Shown: positions 8,198 to 19,927 of the stretch, in pieces
Numbering within the stretch: the stretch's first letter is position 1
Layout: each line of letters opens with the position of its first letter
Assembly: GCA_047495785.1 (NCBI GenBank)
Contig: JBLDXI010000034.1
Span: forward strand, 1,302,001 to 1,366,000
Direction: 5' to 3'
DNA from: Lepidodermella squamata
Taxonomy: Eukaryota; Gastrotricha
DNA: 64,000 bases
Made by a program: the position numbers and the translations under genes
The notes under the pieces: generated by a model
Database searches by the model: none
Told to the model about the DNA's origin: nothing
Seen by the model: the letters and a program-made list of their open reading frames with translations, nothing else

Positions 8198-11100
8198 CTT
8201 TAACATTAGCTTGGCTTTGCCGTCAGCAAAAAGTAGGGCATATGCCTTACAGCCCAGTACAACCATTGCAATGATGCGTTGCCCTGTATCAAGCTGATCC
8301 GCCAAGCCGCCAAGAACGGGTGTGAACTCAATTTTAGTAATTCCAGGCCCTTGAAGGCAAAAAATTGAATCCGTGTCTAAAACAAAAGACAAAAAACGTA
8401 GAGATGTTGGTAGCATAAGCGGCGCTATTCTCTAACCGCTGTAGATAGCACTTTTTGGGCCGACTCGGTACAGCTCACGAGCCAGTTTCACACGAGCATT
8501 AGCTGTTACGAAGGCCGCTGTTATAACTGAGGTGGATCCATTTGGAACGTCGGCATCTTTGGTTGGCCGTGTTACAATTCGCAAGCGAGAGACATCATCA
8601 GAGTTGATGAGTAAGCCTAGTGGTTGAATATCCACAATTTCCAAAGCTGGATTATTTAGCATTTGCTGAAGCAGAAACGGGGATTTGATATAATCTGTTC
8701 TCTCTAGATTAGAATTCATAGCAAATCGACCAAAAAAGCTGTTCAAAACTAATTTGGCGATCGCGCGTAACCCAGGGTTCTTTTTATCCAACTTGGTGCT
8801 ATCAATCGTTATACCAATGCGTTCCCATTGCTCCAAATACTGTGCTTTTTGTTCACTAGTAGCACAGTTTGGCGGCCAGCCGGAGGATTCGGCCTTCAAA
8901 ATGGTGAATCTTTTAATGAAATCTCTGAAAATTGTATTGCTCTTCTTGAACTCCCATATCTAAAAAAAATAACTTGATAGAAGCCATGCATGAGTTGGCT
9001 AAACAAAATTATTAACCTCGTAGACTTCCAGCAATCTGTAGCCATGAACATCTGTAGCGTACTTCAGTTCCACAGAGCAATACGAACCAATCCAGGACCT
9101 TTCATAATCAGAATGGGTGCATTCACGGCTTGAAACGCACAAGTTTGGATTTGCAGTCGACGAACAAGCATAGCAACATGAGAACACGAGCTTGTTTTGT
9201 TTACTACGAAAGCAGAGTACAGGTAGCCAGATGTTTTTCGGCGCTAATACCTAGCAAAATAATGTGGTGATGATGAAAGCAGGGAGACGATATGTAGATG
9301 CGAAGAGCTTACGCGTGCTTGTACGACACCAAAAAAAGATTCCTTTGAATAAATCTCCTGCAGTTTCTCGTTGTTTAATCTGAGATCCAAGGTGGATACT
9401 TTAGGTGGTCCTATTGCATAGTAGCCATCCATCATACAGCTTGGATATAACGAGTTGAAGTCGGCGGAAATTATAGAATAATCGGGCGATGGAAATAAGA
9501 AGTCCTTGGTTTGCATCCCGCTTTCCTTACAAATTTGAGCAATCTTTTCCAAATTTTGGTCGCCTGAAGTTGAGTGTGATTCGGCAATCATAGCCATTAA
9601 ACGAAAAGCTTCGACCCGCCCTAAAAAGTAGGCATGATGTTTTAATCCCGCGAAGATTAAATAGGGAAAACCTCCAGTTACCTCCAAAGAAAAACGAACG
9701 GCTCTCCATTACATTAGCTATTGTGAGATTATCATAAATCTCCTGTGCTCTCGGGTGTTGTTTGAAACTAGCTCTAATTTCATGCTCCCAAAAGCTTTGA
9801 AGAATGTAACCATTCGAGCGAAACAACTCTTCACGTTCCAAGGTTTGCTTGTAAACTACGCCGTTTGGTTGTCCAGATAGAAAATTTAGTTGTGAGGCCT
9901 CAAAGCATTGCAAGCAGCCATGGACAGCACAACCATGAACCTCGACAATCAGATCGGGTTCACTCGGAATTTTATCACGACGTGCAACAAAACCGTCGAC
10001 GCGATAAGGATAACGGTGGCCAGGTATAGATATTCGAACTTCTTGACGTGAGTTCTGAGCGTGTTTCATTGAACCATAAGTTTCAGGGTCAGACTCCATC
10101 AGAAATTGAAGAAAAGCTATCGAGAGCCTGCTGTGTGAATCCTTGCCACAGTAGCCAGCGGTCGGGATGACAGGTAATGTATCCTTCGTAAGAAACAGCT
10201 TGCGGAAGCATGTGCTTGTGAGAGAAGCTAGTGTGATGCATTCTTTAAAGGCATCAGTAGAACACAACTCCAGCATTAGCGCCCGAAATTTGATTGACGC
10301 CTTTTCCAAAACTAGACAATCCTGTATGCAGTATTGCAGTAACGTGTGGCGAACACTGAACCGTTTCAGTTTGTTTTCGTTGTAGAAAGTTAGAAATTCT
10401 GCTCTTTCAGAAGGAGACATTTTGTCAGGCTCATAGTAGATCATATTAGGCAGCTGTGGGAATTCGAGATTGAAACTCGAAGGATTACAGCGAATTCAAT
10501 CACAATAGCTCAAGAAGTTGATGATGTACTTACTTTTCTTTAGTGCATAAGACGTAAGGAAAGAAGGTTTTCTTGTCTGGGATTCCCATTGTTGCTGGTA
10601 AATCCCTGTTGTTGAACAAATACCTGTAAGCAATGTAGTTTCTTAGTGTTTCTTAGGTAACCTACCTTAATCTGCATTGAAAAAAGAGATATGAATCCAA
10701 AAATCTGATTTTTTGTTGTTTGAAATCAATGCATAGTAGAGATCCCTGCCTTTGAAGAATCTTCACTTTAGAACATCGTGTTTGAATTTCTTTCAGTAAT
10801 AATAAGGAATCGAAATTGGCTGAGTTGTGAGCCAAATAAATCGACTGGTAATTCATAGGTAGAAGCACCCAGTTTACGAAATCCTCCAGAGGACGACTTC
10901 CATAAAAAATATGAAGTCCACAACTAGAATGGCATCGCTGAATCCTCGCTTCGATGCAGTGAGGTATGCATACGACCTTTGCAACGATAAGGCATACTTG
11001 GAACTCATTGTTGTTATCAGCAAGTGATGGCGAAAATGTCTCAGTGTCCCAAAAAACTAGGTTACGATAACGTTCCAGTTTATTCGCCGGTTTCAAGGGC

Positions 11101-12698
11101 TAAAAATACACCAACCACAGTATTTTGAAAAAAGCTGGACTGAAAAAAATGAGTATACCAAGGGAGTCATGAAGCAGAAGTGTGTGCCATTTTCTTCGTC
11201 GCTGGCTTTCAAAGGCTCCTGACAAATGTGACAGCGCCGCCCGGGACACATAGCCTCATGCTTGAGAAAATGTACAAATTTCCTCCCGCATTTAAAGCAT
11301 GGATTCTTTTTAGCACATTTGTGGTTTTGCTTACAACGTTCGCTATACAAAACTAAAAACATAAAAAGAGCTGAATAATAATGAAAAGGTTAAAAACATC
11401 AGACCTGCACGACATTGCGGACACCGCGTGTAGTTTTGTTGGTCTGTGTTGGAAATCACACGGCAAATGCTCCCTGATACACCTAAAATAATATTAATGA
11501 TAAAAGAAGTGAAATTCAGGTTTTTCATGTAAAAATTACGGCAGGAAGAGCATGCCAACTTGCATCTGTGCACAGCCGTACTCGTTTTCGTCTGAAAGCA
11601 AGTGGGGCATATTCGTTGTGCATTGCTAAGAGTGGCCTTCATAAAGTTGAGATTCGCAATGACATGAAAATGATGACTGTTGGGCTGAGAGACGTCGTTG
11701 CGATAAACCAGTAGAACAACAGGAAGCAACCCAAGGCTTACGCGATGATCAAATTCTGGGATTTCCCTAATAACATCCTGTGATTCGTACGAGTATACTA
11801 CGAATCTGTAAGTATTATGTTCAGGATCGATAGCCGAACACAGGGCTGAGTAATGATCATCTAGATTGTAGGCTGGAAGGTTGAGAGGTAAGCCCGCTTT
11901 CTGATATAGCGCCGTGGCTTCGCGAAATTGACGATTGGTTCGCGTACTACGTATCGATTTGAAGGTTGCTTGAAGAGATGGATCCGTAGGATTCGCCTTC
12001 ATGTGAGCCAAAGCCACTCCAGTGATGAGAGCTCTGCCCATGCAAAGATTGTTCGTTTCATTCTTGCGCGCTCCGATTCTAACGATCGATTTGGAGCGAA
12101 GAAAAAATTTGTCCAAAGTTTCGTTTATAGCCCGCTCTGCCCGAGAACCACCAACAATTTGACCTAGATCTGCATTGGGGTTATCAATGACACAGAGACG
12201 AATTGTCCACCGACCAGCAAATGAGAGTTCTTCATTACTCTGTAATATTTTTCTCAGTTGATCAAAAATTGAAATTTCCAGCAACCGATCGCGTTTCATG
12301 AAGGGTAGGCTAAGAGGCATCTTCAAGTCGGGGTGGTACAGTGTTAGCCGGCAGAAGGAATTCACAGGTAAATCACGATGGATATTTACAACAATATCGA
12401 ACAGGAAGTTGGCCAGAATATTGAAGCGGGTCTCCAAATCAATATTAGCCACCTGGTCGGCTGGTACGTTCTGCACAAATGATCGAATATTATCCAGTCG
12501 AGGTTCATCAGCGCCACCAGACAATTGAATCATCGGCCCAAGCGAACTAGAAGATTGGCCATATCTGTTGATGTAGGTTGAGGCAAAGTCGGATGTTACG
12601 GGCTGAATGAAGTACTCCACAGAAAACATTTTGAATTTTGTAGAATGAATCAGGCGATTACTTCGAATAAATGAGTATTGTAAACTATAGTTATCCAT
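8198..12698 (-). CDS. Protein-primed family B DNA polymerase, right arm copy lacking its last exon
   Basis: Identical to the left copy through ten exons: 12698-11540, 11482-11405, 11352-11159, 11099-10666, 10623-10534, 10475-9682, 9620-9313, 9250-9017, 8959-8437 and 8376-8198. All exonuclease and polymerase motifs are present. The copy then enters the last intron and, after about 20 bp, leaves the duplicated sequence, so the exon starting with the conserved Gly-Ile after Lys is absent. A different short ending could be made by splicing to an AG inside the centre (about 8137), adding some 16 residues before a stop on the minus strand. That ending is unlike the left copy's. The protein would lose part of the thumb-side C-terminus; activity is uncertain. 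Confidence 0.85.
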
Positions 12699-12815
12699 AA
12701 CAATCTAAGATTAAAAATTTAAAATTGATCGAATTTGGGAAGAGGTAAAACTTTATTACAAGGATAGATTGAAATAAATATTCAGTAAGTCATTTTAGTC
12801 AAGTTTTGTGTTAGC

Positions 12816-13337
12816 TTATTCATTGGCTGTTTCAATCATCGCTGCAACAGTTAACACCCCAGTTGCAAGGTCTTGAAACTGAGCTGCATCAAGAGAGACT
12901 CCTTGTCTTGAGGGTTGTTTATTTCCTAAAAAGTTAAATCATAAAAAGATTGCTATTACTGTAAATTTGAAGTAAATACCTTTAGCATCCAGATAAAACC
13001 TGCGTATATCTATAAGAATCGGTGAAAATGATGGCACAAAGACACAGACTTCAATTTTGCATTCATGCATCGAAAATTTAAAGCCTGTGTTGTGAGATAG
13101 CAGGGCAAGTTGAGCCTGAGCAACCCAAGCATCATTCGGCGGTCGAAAATAAGGAACGAACTGGCTAAGAAATTCGTCTTGTCTAAAGGCGAGTTTTTTA
13201 GGCTTATCGTTCTTATCTTTGCGATCAGTCATTATGTAGATGAGATTAGAATCCTGAGGATGCTGTTGAATGACCAAGTTACTAGACATGTGATGATTGA
13301 CTGTCTGGTTAGCAGATTCTACTATCGCCTCAGCCAT
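12816..13337 (-). CDS. PC4-like putative single-stranded DNA binding protein, right arm copy
   Basis: Exons 13337-12980 and 12925-12816, identical in product to the left arm gene at 2870-3391 (155 aa, PC4-like C-terminal domain split by one 54 bp intron). It lies 117 bp upstream of the right polymerase copy and 42 bp downstream of the RING copy. Confidence 0.7.
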
Positions 13338-13379
13338 GATTATTGAAAATTAAATCTAATGAAATAAGAATGTAAAACT

Positions 13380-13742
13380 TTAAGGGATGGGTTCTTTATA
13401 TTGGCATAACTTTTCATGCCCAAAAATGAGGTCATAAGTTAGAGTAATGGGACAGCCTTTATCAGAATATTGGCATTTGTAAATCAAATTCGAGATAATG
13501 TTCGATAAAATTACAGGGGGTTTAACGAAATCTTTCCCTGTTAATGATTCGCGGCAAAGTGGACAGCAACATACTGTTCGAGCTGAATTTTGAAAAATAG
13601 CGAGAACACATTTAGTACAAAATAAATGGCCACAGGGGCGCGTTTGAATAGGATTAAGTAGGATAGATAAACAAATTGGACATTGCAAAGATTCAGCGTC
13701 TAAAATCTGGCTGTTCGAGAGCACAAGTCTTGTTGGATCCAT
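13380..13742 (-). CDS. RING finger protein, right arm copy
   Basis: Identical in product to 2465-2827: 120 aa, C3HC4 RING with ligands C21 to C63, plus a TRAF-like Cys/His half-finger. Intronless, 10 bp from the kinase copy. Confidence 0.85.
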   Translation of the reverse strand: MDPTRLVLSNSQILDAESLQCPICLSILLNPIQTRPCGHLFCTKCVLAIFQNSARTVCCCPLCRESLTGKDFVKPPVILSNIISNLIYKCQYSDKGCPITLTYDLIFGHEKLCQYKEPIP

Positions 13743-13752
13743 CAATGAGGAT

Positions 13753-14517
13753 TCAAGTCTGAGAGATTACAGGCGTGATAAGAGAGGCAACATACTGAGA
13801 AGCTTGCTTTAGAACCTCAGAGGCATTCAAATTATCAGTGTCGATAACAAGCACGGGACATGGTAGGGATTTGTTTGTAGTCTCAACAGTACACATTTTT
13901 TCATGAAACTCATGTACGAGGCGTAAATAATCCAGTGATAATAGCATTTCAGAACCCCGAGCTCTAGCTACGGCTCTTTGACAAGCTATTTGGGGAGAGG
14001 AGCGCAAGTAAATAATAGCTTCAGTTTTTACAAAATTCGGCTCGAAATTATCATACAAATTCATGAGAGCGTGATATTCGATAGAATTTATGCGCTTGGA
14101 TGCATACGCACATGGGATAAAGACGTTTTTAGAACAGAAGGGCGTTCGATCATGCAGAACGATAGTATGCGCCCCGTAGATTTCAGGTTTGTGGTTAGGG
14201 GCTGAATAAAGGCCGCACATATCACTCGTGGCTACAATTTGAAAGTTGAACGCATTTTTCATCTGATAGTAATCTTTCAAAATGTTAGTTTTATCGTCAT
14301 CAGTAAAGGACTCCCAACGATGAACAGGCTCGCAAATTGGCCACGCGGTATATCCCTGAAGTTTACGGTTGAGTGAAGGTAGATTAGTGAGACCCTCGAT
14401 TAAGGTTGATTTCCCGCTAAAACAAGAGACTTTAAATAGAATTCTATTCGGTGGAGTATATGAGACTTACGCCCCAATGTTGCCGACTATGCCGAAATGG
14501 TAGACTTTAGGATGCAT
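13753..14517 (-). CDS. Deoxynucleoside kinase, right arm copy
   Basis: Exons 14517-14471 and 14416-13753, identical in product to the left arm kinase (236 aa, P-loop GNIGAGKST split by the intron, DRT motif, basic lid). No inactivating change is visible, so both arms could supply the enzyme. Confidence 0.92.
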
Positions 14518-14951
14518 CCAGCTTGCTTCAAGAAATATGCTAAGTGTATTCTTGAAGCATCTCTCTTAAATAGTCTGAGTGATATTTCCATAAAAGGAAA
14601 AAACAGGGAGATGTTTTGTTTGAATTGTTTAAGGTAATTACACCGTAAAGGGTAAAAAATCCTAATTGCTTTTTATTTTGATAAGTAAAAAATCGCATTG
14701 TTTAATTAGGGAGGATGTATAAGATTTATTGACATGATGTTTTCTTATTGAATTACCGACAGCAATTAAGGAGGATGTATACAATACCAAGAATCTTTGA
14801 TGAAAAGCATTAAAGCCAGCACTGAGGGGTCAACAGAGCTAAAGGCCCTAATGCATTTTTAAGGAAGATTGAATTACAAAAACAATATGCCTGAAAGGAG
14901 GTAGCCGCTCACATAAAAATCGAACCTCAGTAACAATATAAATTATAAAAT
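14518..14951. promoter_or_regulatory. Divergent promoter region between kinase and dUTPase genes (right arm)
   Basis: Mirror copy of 1256-1689. The two 18 bp direct repeats lie at 14704-14721 and 14764-14781, read here as the complement AATTARGGAGGATGTATA. Regulatory role inferred from position only. Confidence 0.5.
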
Positions 14952-15455
14952 ATGAAGCTGAAGGTAGAGCTAACAAGTAACAAAGCTAAAGAACCGACAA
15001 AGCATACTAAAGGCTCTGTGGGTTGGGACATCTATTCAGCAGAAGAGACGACACTGCAACCTGGAACCAGGGGACTGATTCAAACTGATATTAAAATCTG
15101 TTTACCACGAGGATATTATGGACAACTATTCAGTCGATCAGGAATGAGCATCAACCATGGAATCGATACGGTCGCTGGAGTAATAGGTAAGAAGCAAATA
15201 ATAATGAAAATTACTAATGAATATCTGTATTTTTCATGAATTAAAGACGCCGACTACACCGGAAAAATCGTAGTCTGCCTTGCAAACAACAGCAAAACAC
15301 CTTACAAGATTAAAATAGGCGACCGTATTACCCAGTTGGTGTGTTTAAAATATGGTCGCTTAGAATCTGCAGTAACGGTAACGGGGCCATTGAAAAACGC
15401 TCTAGCAGCAAATTCGACCCGTGGCGATAACGGATTCGGTTCATCTGGACGTTAA
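14952..15455 (+). CDS. dut: dUTP pyrophosphatase (dUTPase), right arm copy
   Basis: Exons 14952-15186 and 15247-15455, with the same 147 aa product as the left copy and all five dUTPase motifs. It faces outward toward the coiled-coil host gene. Its stop codon lies 457 bp from the palindrome edge. Confidence 0.95.
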
Positions 15456-15714
15456 CCCCTCCAATCAAGCCGCTACAAATCTCTGAACAAATGAATAGAA
15501 AAACTGATAAGACTTATCCCAGCTATAAATTCATTGCTTGAAACGTTAAGACTAATAAAAAGTGTTTGTGTGAATGAAAAAGGGCTCTATTGCAGCTGCA
15601 CTAAAGAAGCAGTGTAAAAATGATTAGTTTAGCTCATAACAGGTGAAAAAACGAAGATTTGTTTATTTTAGTTAGGTGAAATCATAGCAGTGGGTTAAAA
15701 CGAAGGTATATTGA

Positions 15715-15886
15715 CAAGAAGCGGCTATAGTACAAATCGCCGTACTGCTATTACTCATCCCCAAATTGCGTATATTTATACCAAACGGGTATAGTAAAAA
15801 TCGCCGTACTGCCATTACTGATCGCAAATTGCGTATATTTATACCAAACGGCTATAGTAAAAATCGCCGTACTGCTATTACTGATC
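15715..15886 (-). repeat. About 63 bp tandem repeat, 2.7 copies, right end of the palindrome
   Basis: Mirror copy of 321-492, with the same repeat units in inverted order just inside the right edge. Being present at both extremities, the block forms part of the element's terminal inverted repeat. Confidence 0.85.
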
Positions 15887-15911
15887 CAAAGTTCCCATCC
15901 TTACTACTCAC

Positions 15912-16552
15912 GACTGATCTTCCATTTCAAGTGAGGCGAAGGAGGATTTTGGGTGTAGGCCTCTTTCTCTCTCGTCAGAGCGCTTTTGCCACGAGATACT
16001 AACTGAGAGAACACAAGATTATTGAAAGAAATGGTATGAAATCGTTCCTACCTGATCAACACTTTCAGGTCTGCTGTCCAAGACTTGCCGAAGTCGCTCA
16101 GCAGTTTCTCGGCGTAGATTCTCCGACTCCTTCGAGGAAATTTGCTAAAAATGCATGAAGTTGGGACGTGGACTTCATACCTGAAATCTCTGCTCGGCCT
16201 CGGCCACTTTTCGATCATTCGTCATTTTGTATGTCATAAATTGTTCTTCCAGCTTTGAGATCATTTGTGTAAGTTGCTGCTTCAGGACCATCATTTCACT
16301 CTTCAAAGCCGAGTTTTCCTTCCGCAACTTTGTTAAAGAAAAGTTATATACGAAACACCTCGAAAATTAATTTGAGACCTTGTCGATTAGATAGTCTTTA
16401 TTGGATTCAATTGTTTGAGGACTAGAATCTGCCCCGCTGTAATCGCGGCTTCGGGCTCTCACTGCGCTTCGAGATGTCAAAATCGGCTCGGCAAGCACAA
16501 AGAAGGGATGTCCACCCGCGGTCGAAAACCTCGCAACCCCAGTCAGCGCCAT
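15912..16552 (-). CDS. Coiled-coil protein gene cut by the palindrome (5' part only)
   Basis: Exons 16552-16379, 16327-16181, 16144-16052 and 16002-15912 join in frame (58, 49, 31 and 30 codons plus one base). The Arg-rich first 35 residues could be a leader or a disordered tail. About 60-135 is a strong coiled coil with heptad Leu/Met/Ile (LRKENSALKSEMMVLKQQL and on). The fourth exon ends with NPPSPHLKWKIS and then C|GTGAGT at the palindrome edge. If unspliced, translation stops within three codons. I do not recognise the family, and the 3' part is missing. The first ATG is favoured because it opens a clean frame with a phase-0 donor. A structural or scaffolding role is a guess. Confidence 0.7.
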
Positions 16553-16910
16553 TGGATAGAACTAAACGCTAATAGCAATTCACTAAAAACAAATTCGGAC
16601 AGATGAGGTGTGAGAGCAGCGTGGCGGTTGTTAAAGGCCTACGGAGAGTTAGTGACGTGATTTGCTTAGATACCGCAAGTGCACCCGAAGGATTCGTCAG
16701 GCAGCATTTTTTTCGATCTCATCTAACGGCTCCATAGCAATAATACTCTGTTGTAAATTATGCATACATCGATAAATATCAGATTTCCGCGATCCATGTT
16801 TTATTCATACCACAGGTATTATCCGACTCTCTCTTGACCACACGGAATTAATTAAAATTTTATATAATAAATCAAGTAAAATCAATGCCAGTTAAAGATT
16901 TGAAGTGTAA
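16553..16910. other. Intergenic, nothing recognised
   Basis: A 358 bp gap between the coiled-coil gene start and the ALDH stop, both minus strand, so it should hold the coiled-coil promoter and the ALDH 3' end. The part near 16850 is AT-rich. No repeat or motif stands out. Confidence 0.5.
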
Positions 16911-18478
16911 TTACGAATTTTTAGCCGAGGTTTTGACGAAAACGGTTTTCGTCTCAAGGTAGGCGTCCAAGCCTTCCTCGCCCTTCTCTCGACCCCAGCC
17001 GCTCATCTTGTAGCCACCGAATGGCGCACCATCGCTACCAACACCGTAGCAGTTAACCCAGACAGTTCCAGCTCTGAGTCCCTCGCTAATGTAATTGATG
17101 GTGTCAACATTCTTCGAGAAAACAGCAGAGCCAAGGCCATACGACGTATTGTTGGCTCGCTCAATGACTTCGTCCAAAGTCGAAAATTTCAGAATTTGCA
17201 TGACCGGGCCGAAAATTTCCTCCCTAGCAATGCGCATGTCGTCCTTGACATCGGCGAACACAGTTGGCTCGAAGAAATTGCCCTTGCCAGCGATACGTTT
17301 GCCGCCGCATTTCAGAGTCGCGCCCTCCTTGATGCCGGATTCCACGAGCTCAGCGATCTTCTTCATTGATGGTTCATCGATTTGAGCACCCTGTTCAACG
17401 CCGATTTCAAACGGATCGCCAACCGTGCGCTTCTTGGCACGAGCAGCACTGGCTTCGACAAATTTGTCGTAGATAGACTCGTGGACGAAGGTTCGCGAGC
17501 CAGCAAGGCAGCATTGCCCTTGATTGAAGAAAAGCGCTTGGTGGGAAGCTTCAACAGCGTAGTCAACTGAAACAAAAGCTTTTTTATCAGAGGCGATCTT
17601 CCGAGCATAAACTTACAATCAGCATCCTCGCAAACAATGTTAGGACTCTTGCCTCCCAACTCCAGGGTTACTCGCTTTAAATTGGTCGCTCCAGCGGCTT
17701 GGGCAATCAAACGGCCAACTTCAGTCGAGCCAGTGAAGCTGAGCTTATCAACATCCATATGGTTCGACAAAGCAGCGCCGGCAGTTGGGCCATAGCCAGA
17801 CACGATGTTGACAACGCCATCAGGAAAACCCGCTTCCTTCGTCAAATGAGCGACGTACAAAGCCGATAGTGGTGATTGTTCAGCCGTCTTCATGACAACT
17901 GTGCAACCAGCAGCCAAGGCCGGGGCCAACTTCATCGACTGCAGCAACAGCGGGAAGTTCCATGGGACGATGAGACCGGCAACTCCCTTAGGCTCGCGAC
18001 GGGTGTAGCAGAAAAATGGACCTTCCGTTGGAATGGTCTTTCCGCAGATTTTGTCAGCCAATCCTCCGCAGTAGCGGTAGTAGTTGATCGCGATTTGAAG
18101 ATCGACCAAGTAAGCTTCAGCGTACGGCTTTCCGACGTTCAGAGTCTCGAGCGAGGCTAGGTATTGGCGGTCACGTTCGATCAAGTCAGCGAGTTTAGCA
18201 AGCAGACGGCCTCGTTGCACCGGGTCCATGGTTCGCCATGGTGAGTTGAGCGCGAACGCCTTGCGCGCTGCTTTCACAGCGACGTCGATATCCTCGGCAA
18301 GACCTTCGGCAACGTCGCAGATTTTCTCGCCTGTTGCTGGGTTGATGGCCGGGAATGTTTTGCCACTGATTGACGGCACCCATTGGTTGTTGATGAAGTG
18401 CTGGGTGAATTTCACTTCAGGGTTGCGATTCGGTGGTGGAACTTGTGGTGCTGCCATTTTTTGGTTTAATTCGGGCAA
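16911..18478 (-). CDS. Aldehyde dehydrogenase, ALDH1/2 type, no mitochondrial leader
   Basis: NAD-dependent oxidation of aldehydes to acids. Exons 18478-17617 and 17566-16911 give 505 aa, the normal size for a cytosolic ALDH1-type enzyme. Visible marks: the IPWNFPLL cofactor region, FTGSTEVG, the general-base LELGGKSPN, the catalytic Cys in [12 protein letters not shown], and EEIFGPVMQ. The N-terminus begins [12 protein letters not shown], with no amphipathic leader; a second Met at residue 8 is an alternative start. A TATAAAG lies 38-44 bp before the ATG. The neighbouring ALDH at 19928-21587 is a paralogue on the same strand with different intron positions, so this pair is an old tandem duplication. 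Confidence 0.95.
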
Positions 18479-19927
18479 AAAAGCGGTTTGTACCGGTGAT
18501 GCGCAATTGTGCGCGCTTTATACAGCCAACTTCAGTTGATAAAAAAATAACGGAATGAACGCGATAAAGCTTATTAATCCAAACCATTTGAGATAAAATG
18601 TCCAAACCAGCTGTCTCGGTGATAAACCCAGATTGGGGACGTCCGGAAAATAAATCAGTTAAAAAGGGCAGCTCGAAAATGGCACCTTTGCTAATTGAAG
18701 CCGGTTGTGTTGATGATAAGGCCAGGTTGCTATTAACATCGTTCGTGACGCTGCCTATCATTCCATTTGGCTGTAACTTCTTCCAGTGTGTCATAAGAAG
18801 TAGAAAATATCGCATAACGGAGCACTATGGCGATATACTGTCAGATCGGGAGAATTTTACAGTCGGGGTCACTTTGACATGCCGAAATGGGGCGAATTCA
18901 GCAAATTGGAACATGGCTAGGCGAAAACGCTTTGAAAGCCCAGGAAAATTGGAAAAATAATTTGATTTTTGAACGAATTTCGAGGACTCAGCAGCTGGAC
19001 GGTTTCCATCAAAATAACGAAATTGTTTCATTTTTAGAAGCCCTCTTTGGAGTCCGGCTGTATTAATACTTATTTCAAATTTCAAATTTCGAAGCTTTCC
19101 ATCAAGCACTTCCGCTAGCTATAAAGACTTCAATTGAGCACTTTTCGCGGACTGAGGTAAATATCTCAATGTTGTCGGCTTCAAATCTATATCTTTGAAA
19201 TATGCATTTTCATCGAAGTGTCAAGCAGGTCGACAGTTTTAGAACGGAAATTGCTCATTAAGATTCCTATCCACGTCGCGGCGAGTTTCAATATCGGGCG
19301 TCAATTTCAAAAATAAGTAATTAGAACTTGGATGAGGGATTTCTGCTTATATTCGCATATAGTAATGCCATAATACCAGCGTGCGAAACATGTTGAACTT
19401 CGACCACCATGTGAACCGATGCTGTTATTTGCGGTCATCATTTCAAATTAATTACCTGTTCAACTGCAAATAAATTAAGGCAATCCCATTCATCCGTGAT
19501 GTGGTATAAACATAGGCGCGGCTTATCGCTACTGCAACTGGTATATTTACACACCACCGAAAAAAAACGTTAACCACGCCACATAGCAGCCTCGTTACTG
19601 GCATAATGAAGATACGTCTGCTTATCTTCCTATCGAGTACCGCAAATTTACCCTGTTTTCTGCTACGAGAGGAGAGCCGATAAGGCTCGTTAAGCACCCT
19701 AGATAAAAAACTGCCAGTCATGTCCAAACAAATAGGTAAAGAGATACTACGAGAGCAAAAAAGGCTGTGCTTTATTTCGCCGGAAGAAAAACAAGTGACT
19801 CCCTAAAATATTTGACGAGAAAAAATGCAAGTGTTGTGAATCCTCAATCAAAAAAAATATAGGCACACGGTCGATTTTCATAAATCAAGAAGAAAAACCA
19901 GTTATTTTAATCTCAGCAGCAGTTTTT
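18479..19927. other. Intergenic between the two ALDH genes
   Basis: About 1.45 kb. It holds the promoter of the downstream ALDH and the 3' end of the upstream one. An open frame of 120 codons on the plus strand at 18598-18960 begins aaaATGtcc but resembles nothing I know. No repeat or RNA gene seen. Confidence 0.4.
18516..18522 (-). promoter_or_regulatory. TATA-like box of the first ALDH gene
   Basis: TATAAAG on the minus strand, 38-44 bp upstream of the start codon. The position would give a very short 5' leader, so either the leader is short or the match is chance. Confidence 0.4.

Larger units (their letters stand above)
8178..15911 (-). repeat. Right arm of the palindrome (inverted copy of 296-8029)
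   Basis: The mirror image of the left arm, with the same genes in reverse order and strand and the same proteins without visible differences. It ends ACTCAC at 15911, the complement of the left GTGAGT. Beyond that the sequence is the coiled-coil gene. Bases 15456-15714 hold no recognisable gene. Confidence 0.95.

Noticed and set aside
8117-8416. A separate minus-strand gene over the palindrome centre
   Set aside because: It is exon 10 of the right polymerase copy read through its donor into the intron and centre.
296-15911. CRISPR arrays, bacterial operons or prophage
   Set aside because: No regular spacer-repeat arrays, no ribosome binding sites, and the genes have spliceosomal introns; the window is eukaryotic.
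15766-16002. 78-codon plus-strand frame across the right palindrome edge
   Set aside because: It is made of the 63 bp repeats and the antisense of the coiled-coil exon; no motif.
1-16207. Treating the palindrome as a simple assembly mirror of one locus
   Set aside because: The two outer flanks are different genes on opposite strands, and the 148 bp centre is unique and completes a coding exon. Chimerism of two loci remains possible and is stated in the findings.
18598-18960. 120-codon plus-strand frame between the ALDH genes
   Set aside because: Good start context but no recognisable domain, no splice partner and an equally long frame opposite; not called as a gene.
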